Shown: positions 26,184 through 34,488 of the stretch, piece after piece | Layout: each line of letters opens with the position of its first letter | Position numbering within the stretch: the first letter of the stretch is position 1 | Assembly: GCA_945883495.1 (NCBI GenBank) | Contig: CAMCXS010000007.1 | Coordinates: 62,001-126,000 of the forward strand | Direction of reading: 5' to 3' | Length of the DNA: 64,000 nt | DNA from: Akkermansia muciniphila | GTDB lineage: Bacteria; Verrucomicrobiota; Verrucomicrobiia; Verrucomicrobiales; DEV007 | Notes under the pieces: model-generated | The model's database searches: none | What the model was told of the DNA's origin: nothing | The model's input: only the letters and a program-made list of their open reading frames with translations | Made by a program: the position numbers and the translations under genes

Positions 26184-27803
26184 TTAAGCGGGGATGTGGC
26201 GCAGCAGATCCGCTAGATAAGGCATCATCTGCTTTTTGCGGGAGAGGACTCCGGCCATTTCGAAGAGATTCTCGCCCACTTTGGGGTAGGTGACCGCGTG
26301 GATCAGTTTCTCTTCTCCGGCGCAGAGAAGGAGGCTGGTGCTGCTGGTGATGTCGGTCACCATGAGGCAGCCGAGGTGGCAGCCCGCGTCTTGGCGGGCG
26401 CGGTCCAATTCCGCCGCGAGGGGGGCTTGAATGTTGCGGAACAGATCGAATCCGACGGTCTCCATTTGGCTGACGGTCAGTTTCCAGCCGCTCTCTTCGT
26501 ACATCTTGAGGTCCTGCTCAATGATCTTGCGCGGGTCCATGCCTTCGGCGGCGCAACCGGCGGCAAACATCTTGGCGCCGAACTCGGCGATCCCAACTCC
26601 GGCGATGCTGGCTAGCCACTCCGCCATTTCCTGATCGAGCGCCGTCGTGGTGGGGGATTTTAAAATGACCGTGTCGGAAAGGATGGCCGCGAGCATCAAA
26701 CCGGCGATTTCGCGCGGCGGTTGTTGGCCCGAAAATCGGAACAACTCCGCGATGATGGTGCAAGTGCAGCCGACCACGCGGTTGATGAAGGTGATCGGCA
26801 AATCGGTGCCGCGATGTCCGAGCCGGTGGTGGTCGATGATTTCCTCGACGTTGGCTTCTTCAATCCCATCCACCGATTGAGAGCTCTCGTTGTGATCGAC
26901 CAAGGCGACGCGGAAGCGCCATTGGTTGAGAAAGCTCAATCGGGTGACGACACCACGGACTCGGCTATCGGCATCGACGACGATGAAACCGCCCTCGTTG
27001 GATTTGCGGATTTCCCGTTGCACGTCGCGGACAAAGGCGTCTGGAGGAAACGTCGGGTGGTCGCGCTCAACGAATTCGCGCACCGGCATGGCGAGGCAGA
27101 GAGCGACTGCGGCTTCGAGCGGGGTGCGGCGGGTGGTGATGACGGGGATCCCGGCTTTGACCTCGATGTGAGTGGAGTTGCAGACCACCAGAACACTGGC
27201 GCCATGGGCCACGGTATGGGCAATGCGATCAGGACTCGGGTCAGAAACGATCGCCAAGATCGGTCCCTGTGGAGCGATCGGAAGTTCCGTGAGCCCGGGC
27301 AACCAGATGGTTCCGGTGAATTGGGCGGGAACTTGGGCTTCGGCGGCGCTGCCATCGACGTCCGCGAGGAAGCGGTGCAAGTGAATGGAGACGTCCCGCT
27401 TGCGGCCGAGTTCACCGAGGTCATGCAATAGCGAAGCGAGCCGGAGGGCGGAGATTTTTCCAGAGTAGCTGCCATCCGTGCCGGTCACGGGAAGGAAGGC
27501 GAACCGCCGTTGGGTGATGATTTGGTAAGCCAAGCCAAGGGGATCATCCTCCGTGAGGACCATGAGATCCGGGCCTTGGATCATGATATCCGAAAGCTTG
27601 GGCAGAAGCGTGGTGACCAAATCCGGTTGAGGCACTCCGAAACACTCGAGCACGAAGCTCGTTTGCGGGTTCACCGTTCCCGCCCGGTAGGGGAGTGCGG
27701 CGACTCCAGCGATGTGGCGTTTGTAGTGAGCGTAGGCGATGGCTGAACAGATGGAATCCGTGTCCGGATTCTTGTGGCCGATGACCATGAGTGGCTGTTC
27801 CAT
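26184..27803 (-). CDS. ppaC: Manganese-dependent inorganic pyrophosphatase, family II, with CBS/DRTGG regulatory insert
   Basis: Hydrolyses pyrophosphate to phosphate in the cytosol, pulling biosynthetic reactions forward. The DHH-superfamily motifs are present in order: HKNPDTDS (10-17), DHNE (303-306) and DHH (324-326), then a DHHA2-type C-terminal half with SDTVILKSPTTT. At 539 residues it is much longer than the 310-residue minimal enzymes; the extra part (about 70-290) reads as CBS motifs flanking a DRTGG-like domain, which in characterised relatives bind adenine nucleotides and inhibit or activate the enzyme (family knowledge). It lies 48 nt downstream of the GH63-like gene and just upstream of the isomerase-like gene on the same strand. 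Confidence 0.93.
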   Translation of the reverse strand: MEQPLMVIGHKNPDTDSICSAIAYAHYKRHIAGVAALPYRAGTVNPQTSFVLECFGVPQPDLVTTLLPKLSDIMIQGPDLMVLTEDDPLGLAYQIITQRRFAFLPVTGTDGSYSGKISALRLASLLHDLGELGRKRDVSIHLHRFLADVDGSAAEAQVPAQFTGTIWLPGLTELPIAPQGPILAIVSDPSPDRIAHTVAHGASVLVVCNSTHIEVKAGIPVITTRRTPLEAAVALCLAMPVREFVERDHPTFPPDAFVRDVQREIRKSNEGGFIVVDADSRVRGVVTRLSFLNQWRFRVALVDHNESSQSVDGIEEANVEEIIDHHRLGHRGTDLPITFINRVVGCTCTIIAELFRFSGQQPPREIAGLMLAAILSDTVILKSPTTTALDQEMAEWLASIAGVGIAEFGAKMFAAGCAAEGMDPRKIIEQDLKMYEESGWKLTVSQMETVGFDLFRNIQAPLAAELDRARQDAGCHLGCLMVTDITSSTSLLLCAGEEKLIHAVTYPKVGENLFEMAGVLSRKKQMMPYLADLLRHIPA

Positions 27804-27851
27804 AGGAGCGGGCGAGTTGGAGCAAGATCGAAGTGGCCGAAACGAGGCAAG

Positions 27852-30536
27852 TCAAGCGACGTTGACGCCGTCGTGAGGGGATTCGATCGGGCGCCTCGTG
27901 CGCTGCTGGATCTGGTCGGCGATGAGCCTGGTGATCAGCGCGGTCCAGCCGGTTTGATGGGAGGCGCCGAGGCCCAGGCCGGTTTCCGCGTGGAAGTATT
28001 CGTGGAAGAGGAGCAATCCGGATTCCGGCGCGGCCAGGGATGCCGGGCCGAGGCTCGGCCGGATGCCTGACGGGTTGCTGAGGAAAAGCGCACAAAGGCG
28101 TGCTTCGATCTCCCGGGCCGCGGCTTTCAAGGTCATTCTTTTACCGGAGCCGGTGGGGAACTCCACCTGGAAGTTCTCTCCGTAGAAGTGGTGGTAGCGT
28201 TCCAGCGCTTCCGCGATCAGGTAGTTGATGGGAAACCAGATCGGGCCGCGCCAGTTCGAGTTTCCTCCGAAGAGCCACGAATCGCTCTCTCCGGGGACAT
28301 AGCCGACCCGATGGGCATGTCCATCGACATGAAAGACAAAGGGATTCCGTTCATGATAGCGGGACAACGAGCGGATGCCGAAAGGGGAAAGGAATTCGTT
28401 TTCATCAAACAAATAGGTCAGCATCCGTTTCAATCGCTCTTGAGACGGAATCGCCAGGATCCGCAGCGTGGAACCAGTTTGTCCGCACTTGGCACTGCCG
28501 CATAGGCTCATGCGTTCCACCAGATCAGGGCGGTAGCGGATGAACCAGTCCATGCGCTTGGAAAAGCCCTTCAGCTTCTTGATGTCTTCCTCCACCAGGA
28601 TCTCCACCGCGATCAAGGGCAACAGTCCCACCATGGATCGAGTCTTGAGGCGGTGTTCCTCTTGGCCGTTCTTATATAGATCGTAATAGAAACCATCGAC
28701 CGCGTCCCAAAGACCGCTGCCGCCCAAGTGATTGATAGCATCCGCGATCTGGATGAAGTGCTCAAAGAACTTGGAAGCCATGTCTTCATAAACCGGATTT
28801 TCCTTGGCCAGTTCCAGCGCCATGGACAACATCGTGCCCGCGTAAAATGCCATCCAGGCGGTGCCGTCCGCCTGCCGCAGAATGCCGCCTCCAGGGAGCG
28901 GTTTGGAGCGGTCGAAGACGCCGATATTATCCAGGCCCAAAAAGCCACCCGCGAAGAGGTTGCGTCCTTCCGGATCTTTGCGGTTCACCCACCAGGTGAA
29001 ATTCATGAGAAGCTTTTGGAAGACACTCTCCAGGAAGGCACGATCCCGGCCGTTGCGTTCCCCGGTGATCTTGTAGATGCGCCAAGCCGCCCAGGCATGG
29101 ACCGGGGGATTCACGTCGCCAAAATCCCATTCATAAGCCGGGATCTGGCCGTTCGGATGCATATACCATTCCCGGAGCAGGAGGGTCATCTGCGATTTGG
29201 CGAATTCGGGATCGATCTCCGCGAACGGAATCATGTGAAACGCCAAATCCCAAGCGGCGAACCAGGGATATTCCCATTTGTCCGGCATCGAGATCACGTC
29301 CCGGCTATAGACTTGGGTCCACTCGCGGTTGCGCGCTTTGCGTTGCCGATCGGGAGGGGGGGCCACCGCGTCTCCTTTGAGCCAGTCCTCGACAATATAA
29401 TGATAAAACTGCTTGGACCAGAGCAGGCCAGCCCGCGCTTGGCGGAAAATGGTGCGCTCCTCCGCGGTGGCGGATGCGGGCTCGTGAGCTAGGTGGTAAG
29501 CCTCGGCTTCGGCTTGCCGCTTCGCAAACGTGGCGTGGAACTCGGGGCCAAAAGCGGCGCCGGTGGAGGACGCCAGGCGCAAACGAAAGCGGCGGGTCAC
29601 TTCCTCACCGGCAGCCAGGGTATGGCGGCTGAGGACGCCCACTTTGGTGCCGATCAGGGCCGGGTTCACTGCGTTTCGCTCTCGCCCAATGAGATAACGA
29701 TGAAAGGCGTCCTTGGTGTAGGCGGAGGCATTCTCGCGTTGGAAAAGCAATTGCGAGTTGGTCTCGTTGTCCGTGAAGAGCCATTCGTCCGCAGCTTCGG
29801 CCTCGAAACGGAAGGGTTCCAAGGTCTCGTGCCAACTCATAACCCCGCCGTCCGGGGAGGCGGAGAGGCGCGGCCGCAGACTACAACCTTCATGGGAGCA
29901 GCCCCAAATCCAAGTATTGCGAAACCAGAGAGTGGCGATCAGATCCAGCGGGGCCGTTTCGGGACCGCGATTGATCGCGCGGATTTGGATCAAGAGATCG
30001 TCTGGTCCGGCCTTGGCATATTCCACATAGAGATCAAAGAAGCGATTCTCCGCGAAGATACCGGTATCGAAGAGCTCGTATTCGGATAACGCGCGGCCGC
30101 GTTGTCCGTTGACGCCCACCAACTCTTCATAAGGGAACCGCCGCTGCGGATATCGATACAGTGCGCTGCACCAGGAATGAGTTGGGGTGGAATCGAGATA
30201 ATAGTATTCCTCTTTGACGTCCTCCCCGTGATTGCCCTCGTGATTTCCCAGGCCGAAGAGGCGTTCTTTGAGAATGGAGTCCTGGTGATTCCAAAACGCG
30301 GGCGCAAAGCAGAGCCGGCACTGGCGGTCCGTGAAGCCGAGCAAGCCGTCTTCGCCCCAACGATAAGCCCGGCTCCGGGCATGCTCATGGGGGAAATAGC
30401 GCCACGCATCGCCGTCGGCGGAGTAATCCTCCCGCACGGTTCCCCATTGCCGTTCCGCCAGGTACGGCCCCCAGCGCTTCCAGTTGCGCTGTCGCAAGGA
30501 TTCCTCACGCATCCGCACATGTTCCGGCGTTTCCAT
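27852..30536 (-). CDS. GH63/MGH1-like glycoside hydrolase (glucosidase)
   Basis: An 894-residue protein of the bacterial glucosidase type related to family GH63 and mannosylglycerate hydrolase, with an N-terminal beta domain and a C-terminal (alpha/alpha)6 barrel. Recognisable family segments are the N-terminal ERQWGTVREDYS, then YEWDFGDVNPPVHAW and GGFLGLDNIGVFDRS in the barrel, which carry the acidic residues expected in the active site, and the late FHEYFHAETGLG. No signal peptide, so probably cytosolic, acting on an alpha-glucoside or a mannosylglycerate-like compatible solute. It is first in the minus-strand run ahead of ppaC, the isomerase-like gene and the SDR gene. Substrate is uncertain. 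Confidence 0.88.
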   Translation of the reverse strand: METPEHVRMREESLRQRNWKRWGPYLAERQWGTVREDYSADGDAWRYFPHEHARSRAYRWGEDGLLGFTDRQCRLCFAPAFWNHQDSILKERLFGLGNHEGNHGEDVKEEYYYLDSTPTHSWCSALYRYPQRRFPYEELVGVNGQRGRALSEYELFDTGIFAENRFFDLYVEYAKAGPDDLLIQIRAINRGPETAPLDLIATLWFRNTWIWGCSHEGCSLRPRLSASPDGGVMSWHETLEPFRFEAEAADEWLFTDNETNSQLLFQRENASAYTKDAFHRYLIGRERNAVNPALIGTKVGVLSRHTLAAGEEVTRRFRLRLASSTGAAFGPEFHATFAKRQAEAEAYHLAHEPASATAEERTIFRQARAGLLWSKQFYHYIVEDWLKGDAVAPPPDRQRKARNREWTQVYSRDVISMPDKWEYPWFAAWDLAFHMIPFAEIDPEFAKSQMTLLLREWYMHPNGQIPAYEWDFGDVNPPVHAWAAWRIYKITGERNGRDRAFLESVFQKLLMNFTWWVNRKDPEGRNLFAGGFLGLDNIGVFDRSKPLPGGGILRQADGTAWMAFYAGTMLSMALELAKENPVYEDMASKFFEHFIQIADAINHLGGSGLWDAVDGFYYDLYKNGQEEHRLKTRSMVGLLPLIAVEILVEEDIKKLKGFSKRMDWFIRYRPDLVERMSLCGSAKCGQTGSTLRILAIPSQERLKRMLTYLFDENEFLSPFGIRSLSRYHERNPFVFHVDGHAHRVGYVPGESDSWLFGGNSNWRGPIWFPINYLIAEALERYHHFYGENFQVEFPTGSGKRMTLKAAAREIEARLCALFLSNPSGIRPSLGPASLAAPESGLLLFHEYFHAETGLGLGASHQTGWTALITRLIADQIQQRTRRPIESPHDGVNVA

Positions 30537-30588
30537 GGGGTTCGTATCGCATGTCTTCGCCTAATTCCTCAGGATTTCGAATTCAAAA

Positions 30589-30882
30589 CGGGGGAATCGT
30601 CCAGACCGCGAGGGAAAGGGCATTCCGGCGTTTCGGCGCCGGCAATTCGACACGGGAGAGATGTTTCCCAAATTTCGGGAAGGGCAATTGGTCGCGGAGA
30701 AGACGACTCCGAAGTTTCGGGAAGGGCAATCGGACGCGGGCAGGAGAGCTCCGCCGTTTCGGGAAGAGCGATCCGACGCAGGAAAGACAACTCCGCCGTT
30801 TCGGGACGAGCGATCCGACGCGGAAAAGACGATTCCCCCGTTTTGGGAGCCCGGACGGACGAAGGAAAGACGATTACGCCGT
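30589..30882. repeat. 42-nt tandem repeat array 1
   Basis: At least six 42-nt units begin at 30631, 30673, 30715, 30757, 30799 and 30841, each starting TTTCGGGA or TTTTGGGA on the plus strand and ending CCGCCG or close to it; a degenerate unit precedes them. There are no spacers. Because 42 is a multiple of three, several frames stay open on both strands, giving 14-residue peptide repeats (FREERSDAGKTTPP on plus; a PETAE-rich repeat on minus), but I see no start or ribosome site that makes these credible genes. The array abuts and slightly overlaps the stop codon of the minus-strand gene at 30874-31560. It fills the 337-nt gap to the GH63-like gene. Confidence 0.9.
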
Positions 30883-31560
30883 CTTCTCGGCGAATTCTCC
30901 CCTTAGCACTTTGGCGGCGTCGGAGCCGGAACGTTTGGAGGGATAGAGATTGGGGAAGAGGCGATCCGCCAGGACGCGTCCCCATTGCTTGCGGGCGTCG
31001 AGGTAATTGGCCTCATACTTCCGGCGCAGAGCGCTTTTGGCGATGTCTTCCTCGGCTTCGGCTCCTTTCTGGGTGCGGATGGCGTCGCGGTGCGCGTTGA
31101 GGGCTTCCCGGACGGTTTGGGCAGCCTCGCGCAACTTGGCGGAGTGAGGCGCAAGGTCATGGCCGGTGCCGAGCAATTCGAGCTTCTTGGCCAAGGCATC
31201 GACGGCGTCCGGCTCATCGGCGCGGGGCAGATCAATCACGGAACTGAAACCGCCACTGGGAAACAGATCGGGAAGGACGGGGGCGGTAGGAGCGGAGCGG
31301 TCGTGCTGCTTCGCGGAATCAAACAGGTTGCGCACCGCGTCGTCCAAATCCCCATCCGCCGCCAGGACAGCGTCGAGCGCTGCCTGGGCATCGAGGAGGC
31401 GTTCCTCGCTCAGCTGCCGCTTTTGGGCGAGATCGCTGATCAAGGGGTCAATGCCCTTGATCAGCTCATCACAGCGGTAGCGGCGTAGCAAGCGCACATG
31501 ACGGCGGGAACCATTGACAATAAGAGCGGCGGAGTCACGCTCCGAAAGCATTCTAGGCAT
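30874..31560 (-). CDS. Hypothetical helical protein, 228 residues
   Basis: I do not recognise this protein. It starts at an ATG (MPRMLSERD) and is charged, rich in Ala, Leu, Lys, Arg and Glu, with predicted long helices around residues 30-75, 125-190 and a coiled-coil-like feel; there is no signal peptide or membrane segment. Its C-terminus (FAEKTA) ends in a TAA that lies inside the last unit of the 42-nt array: the array consensus CGGCGGAATCGTC becomes CGGCGTAATCGTC, so the stop seems to arise from the repeat. Upstream lies the REP-like region. Genuine coding is supported by length and normal composition; function unknown. Confidence 0.65.
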   Translation of the reverse strand: MPRMLSERDSAALIVNGSRRHVRLLRRYRCDELIKGIDPLISDLAQKRQLSEERLLDAQAALDAVLAADGDLDDAVRNLFDSAKQHDRSAPTAPVLPDLFPSGGFSSVIDLPRADEPDAVDALAKKLELLGTGHDLAPHSAKLREAAQTVREALNAHRDAIRTQKGAEAEEDIAKSALRRKYEANYLDARKQWGRVLADRLFPNLYPSKRSGSDAAKVLRGEFAEKTA

Positions 31561-31689
31561 AAGATCGGGGAAGTTCGAGTGGATTGTGTCCGGTCAGGTG
31601 GATCTTGGCGGACACGGTGAGAATGGGTACCCGGAGAAGACAAAGATCAAGGGCGGGGTGTGAGGAAAGCTGGTGGCCTGTGGTGCGGC

Positions 31690-32045
31690 CAATCATCCCG
31701 AGCTGTACCCAAACGCTTTGATTGCCCCCAGGCCCAGCGGGCCGCGACAGGATAGCCCAGGTCGAAGGTCGCCCATGGCGGCCGCAGGCCTGGGACGTCG
31801 ACGAAAGATGATCCCGCCCTGTCAGGGCGGGACAAACATGCGCTTTCATCGCTCGGATCGTCTCACCACGAACCGCAGGGCTTCGCCCTGGACTGTCCTG
31901 TCCCGTCCCTTCAGGCATCGTGCATGGCCTGAAAGGCCAAGACAGGATAGCCCAGGCCGAAGGGAGCCGAAGGCGACCGCAGGCCTGGGTTTCCCGTCCA
32001 TTCCCATCCCGTCCTGACGGGGCGGGATAACCGTCCGATTTCCCC
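31690..32045. repeat. REP-like palindrome units, left flank of the transposase
   Basis: One diverged composite unit (about 31690-31860) and one shorter unit (about 31873-32045) share blocks with the array right of the transposase: GCAGGGCTTCGCCCTG, TGGCCTGAAAGGCCA, GATAGCCCAGG with the matching GCAGGCCTGGG, and the CCCGTCCTGACGGGGCGGG-type palindrome. These are short GC-rich inverted repeats with 3- to 5-nt loops, as in REP elements. The 497 nt between the neighbouring genes hold nothing else that I can support; ORFs here are by-products of the repeats. Confidence 0.8.
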
Positions 32046-32057
32046 AAAACGTCCCGA

Positions 32058-32507
32058 TCAATCCCAAACGTACTGCTCATCGAACGCCACCCGGTGCCGT
32101 TCCAAGAACAAGCGGAACTCATCCTGAAACGTCGTCTTGGCATGATGCTCCTCCTGCCGGGCGATGTAATCGATTACCTGATCCAGATTGGATGCGCTGA
32201 CTGCGAAAGCTCCATACCCGGCCTGCCAGGCGAACGCCGCTACACCCTTGTCCTGCTTGATCCATTTGCTGGACTCCGCCTTGACCTGGCCTACGACGTC
32301 GGCCAACGCCACGGTCCGGTGCAGGTCGAACAAGGCATGGACGTGATCGGCCACGCCGCCGATCTTCAGGGCATGGCATTTCTGGCCATCGAATGCACCC
32401 GACAAGTAGCGCCAAACATCCGCCCGCCATTCCGTCGCGAGCCAGGGATGTCGGTTCTTGGTGCTGAAGATGAGATGGACGTGAACGTTGGACAACGATT
32501 GGGCCAT
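32058..32507 (-). CDS. IS200/REP-associated tyrosine transposase (RAYT-like)
   Basis: A 149-residue Y1 transposase of the IS200/IS605 class; I place the start at the ATG at 32507 (MAQSLSNVHVHLIF) rather than the GTG 12 nt upstream. The HUH metal site is at residues 55-57 (ADHVHAL) and the catalytic tyrosine is Tyr114 in the YxxxQ helix motif (YIARQEEHH). It ends in the family-typical DEQYVWD. Such enzymes cut and join single-stranded DNA at hairpins. It sits inside arrays of short palindromes on both sides, which is the arrangement of RAYTs with their REP substrates. It is intact by eye. The alternative is a plain IS200 copy, but I see no IS200 ends. Confidence 0.9.
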   Translation of the reverse strand: MAQSLSNVHVHLIFSTKNRHPWLATEWRADVWRYLSGAFDGQKCHALKIGGVADHVHALFDLHRTVALADVVGQVKAESSKWIKQDKGVAAFAWQAGYGAFAVSASNLDQVIDYIARQEEHHAKTTFQDEFRLFLERHRVAFDEQYVWD

Positions 32508-32551
32508 GCCGATGGACACCGTAATGAGAATCGAGAGGTTGTCTCGCGCTT

Positions 32552-33478
32552 TCCCCCAGGGCTTCGCCCTGGGCTGATCCTGTCTCGGCCCTTTGGGCCT
32601 GATGAAAGCGCACCGCCGTTTAACGCGCGCAGCGTCCTGGCCTGAAAGGCCAAGACAGGATAGCCCAGGCCGAAGGGAGTCGGCGGCGACCGCAGGCCTG
32701 GGTCACGGGTCGATTTCCTCCCGTCCTGAAAGGGCGGGACAGCCGTGATGACCCGCCGGTTGTCCCGCGCCTTCAGCGCTCCGATCATTTCGGTGATAAA
32801 ACCCAGGGCTCCGCCCTGGGCTGATCCTGTCTCGGCCCTTTGGGCCTGATGAAAGCGCACCGCCGTTTAACGCGCGCAGCGTCCTGGCCTGAAAGGCCAA
32901 GACAAGATAGCCCAGGCCGAAGGGAGCCGAAGGCGACCGCAGGCCTGGGTCACGGGTCCATTCCCTCTCGTCCTGAAAGGGCGGGACAACCGTGATGACC
33001 CTCCGGTTGTCCCGCGCCTTCAGCGCTCCGATCATTTCGGTGATAAAACCCAGGGCTCCGCCCTGGGCTGATCCTATCTCGGCCCTTTGGGCCTGATGAA
33101 AGCGCACCGCCGTTTAACGCGCGCAGCGTCCTGGCCTGAAAGGCCAAGACAAGATAGCCCAGGCCGAAGGGAGTCGGCGGCGACCGCAGGCCTGGGTCAC
33201 GGGGGCCATTCCCTTCCGTCCTGAAAGGGCGGGACAGCCGTGATGACCCGCCGGTTGTCCCGCGCCTTCAGCGCTCTGATCGTCTCACCCACGAACCCCA
33301 GGGCTTCGCCCTGGGCTGTCCTGTCCCGGCCCTTTGGGCCTGATGAAAGCGCACCGCCGTTTAACGCGCGCAGCGTCCTGGCCTGAAAGGCCAAGACAAG
33401 ATGGCCCAGGCCGGAGGCGACCGCAGGCCTGGGGCACACGTCCATTCCCCGCCCGTCCTGAAAGGGCGGGACAAGCGT
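32552..33478. repeat. Composite REP-like array with 247-nt period
   Basis: Four near-identical units; the marker GGGCTG(A)TCCT begins at 32571, 32818, 33065 and 33313, giving periods of 247, 247 and 248 nt. Each unit has ordered palindromes; in the unit starting at 32802 these are CCCAGGGC-TCC-GCCCTGGG (32802-32820), GGCCC-TTT-GGGCC (32834-32846), TGGCCT-GAA-AGGCCA (32885-32899), a long CCCAGGCC...GGCCTGGG stem (32911-32949) enclosing GCC-GAA-GGC, a CCTGAAAGG-centred CCCG...CGGG element, and GCGCCTTCAGCGC. The high identity suggests recent tandem amplification. Reading frames crossing the units give repeated nonsense peptides. Confidence 0.92.
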
Positions 33479-33496
33479 CCGATTTCAGTTGAGCCT

Positions 33497-33802
33497 TCGC
33501 GGAATCGCCCCGGGGACGCGGAAAACACGATTCCGACATTTTGGGAACGTCTTCCGGACGCGGGAAAGGGGTTCCCAAAATTTCGGGAAGTGCCATCGGA
33601 CCCGGAAAAGACGATTCCGCCGTTTCGGGAAGAGCTGCCGGACGTGGGGACGCCGGTTCCACCGTTTCGGGAAGGGCGATCCGGCGCGGGATCGAGGCCT
33701 CCGCCGTTTCGGGAAGAGCCACCGGACGCGGGAAAGGCCGTTCCCCCGTTTCAGGAGCGCGAGCGGACGTGGGGAAGACGATTCCGCCGGTTTCACTCGG
33801 CT
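33497..33802. repeat. 42-nt tandem repeat array 2
   Basis: Units start at 33539, 33581, 33623, 33665, 33707, 33749 and 33791, exactly 42 nt apart, with TTTCGGGAAG as the usual first ten bases; a degenerate unit precedes them near 33497. The array matches array 1 unit by unit, including the same variants at the boundary of the second unit (TTCCCAAA before TTTCGGGAAG) and at the last boundary (CCCCCGTTT instead of CCGCCGTTT). It lies in the same orientation as array 1 and ends at the stop codon of the minus-strand gene at 33803. No credible gene is encoded in it. Confidence 0.9.
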
Positions 33803-34366
33803 TCAATGAGCGCGTGGGATGCGAATCCGCATCATCGGAATCTCGGCTGGGCTCACGACGAGGGAATTTTCCTCAATGAGGGCCACGCGGAATCGTTTGG
33901 CCCCGCTGGGCGCGGAGAAGTGTGAGCCTTCGCGCACCAGGAAAACGTCGCCTTTTTTTCCCCAGGAGAGGGCTGCGTAATACTCGGGCCACTGAATGTA
34001 ATCGCCTTGGTTGAGGACGAAGCTGCGTTTGGTCGCGGAATCGCTCACGGCGACCACGAACGTGTCGAGCACGCGGTGGGGCGGGCGCTTTTCCAGAAGC
34101 TGAACCCGATCCACCGCGAAACGGCCGTGGTGAAACCGTTTGCCCTGCTCGGTTTCGACCACTTCCAGCTCGCCTGGCGCGCGAGTCAACATCGTCACCT
34201 TCCGATTGGCGAGAACCGTGGCTTGAAAGTGATAGTCCCGATGCCAGCGGCCACGGTAAACTAGGCTGTCCAGGGGTTTCGCGGCTGGGGCGGCGGAAAG
34301 GCCGGGTGCGAGCTGGCAGCCGAGGATGGCTAGGCAGAGGAGGAACGGGGAGGCGGTAGCTTTCAT
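33803..34366 (-). CDS. Small exported protein or lipoprotein of unknown function
   Basis: 187 residues from the ATG at 34366; an upstream start at 34432 would add 22 residues before the signal peptide and looks wrong. Residues 1-27 form a signal sequence (MKATASPFLLCLAILGCQ); the ILGC could be a lipobox with Cys17 as lipid anchor, or cleavage may follow GLSA. The mature part is beta-rich with charged strands (YRGRWHRDYHFQATV, KRSFVLNQGDYIQWPEYYAALSWG) and no motif that I recognise. The stop is followed within 12 nt by the second 42-nt array. The TIM-barrel gene lies about 120 nt upstream on the same strand. Confidence 0.7.
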   Translation of the reverse strand: MKATASPFLLCLAILGCQLAPGLSAAPAAKPLDSLVYRGRWHRDYHFQATVLANRKVTMLTRAPGELEVVETEQGKRFHHGRFAVDRVQLLEKRPPHRVLDTFVVAVSDSATKRSFVLNQGDYIQWPEYYAALSWGKKGDVFLVREGSHFSAPSGAKRFRVALIEENSLVVSPAEIPMMRIRIPRAH

Positions 34367-34488
34367 GGCGGGCAAAGCACCGGGCAGGGCTTCGTGGCCA
34401 CTCAGACATGGTCTTTGTCTCTGAGCAAGCAAAGCGGGGTGATTTTCCGGCCCGGTTCGCCGCCAAGGAAAGCTTGCGTAGGGGCGGC

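Noticed and set aside
30589-30882. Possible CRISPR array
   Set aside because: Units are contiguous at 42 nt with no unique spacers and no cas genes nearby.
32366-33445. Series of near-identical hypothetical proteins of 65-164 residues
   Set aside because: They cross the composite palindrome units and repeat with the 247-nt period; Arg/Gly/Pro-rich peptides without start signals.
33285-33806. Minus-strand ORF of 173 codons through the second 42-nt array
   Set aside because: Product of an in-phase tandem repeat; it begins just after the stop of the exported-protein gene and runs into REP sequence.
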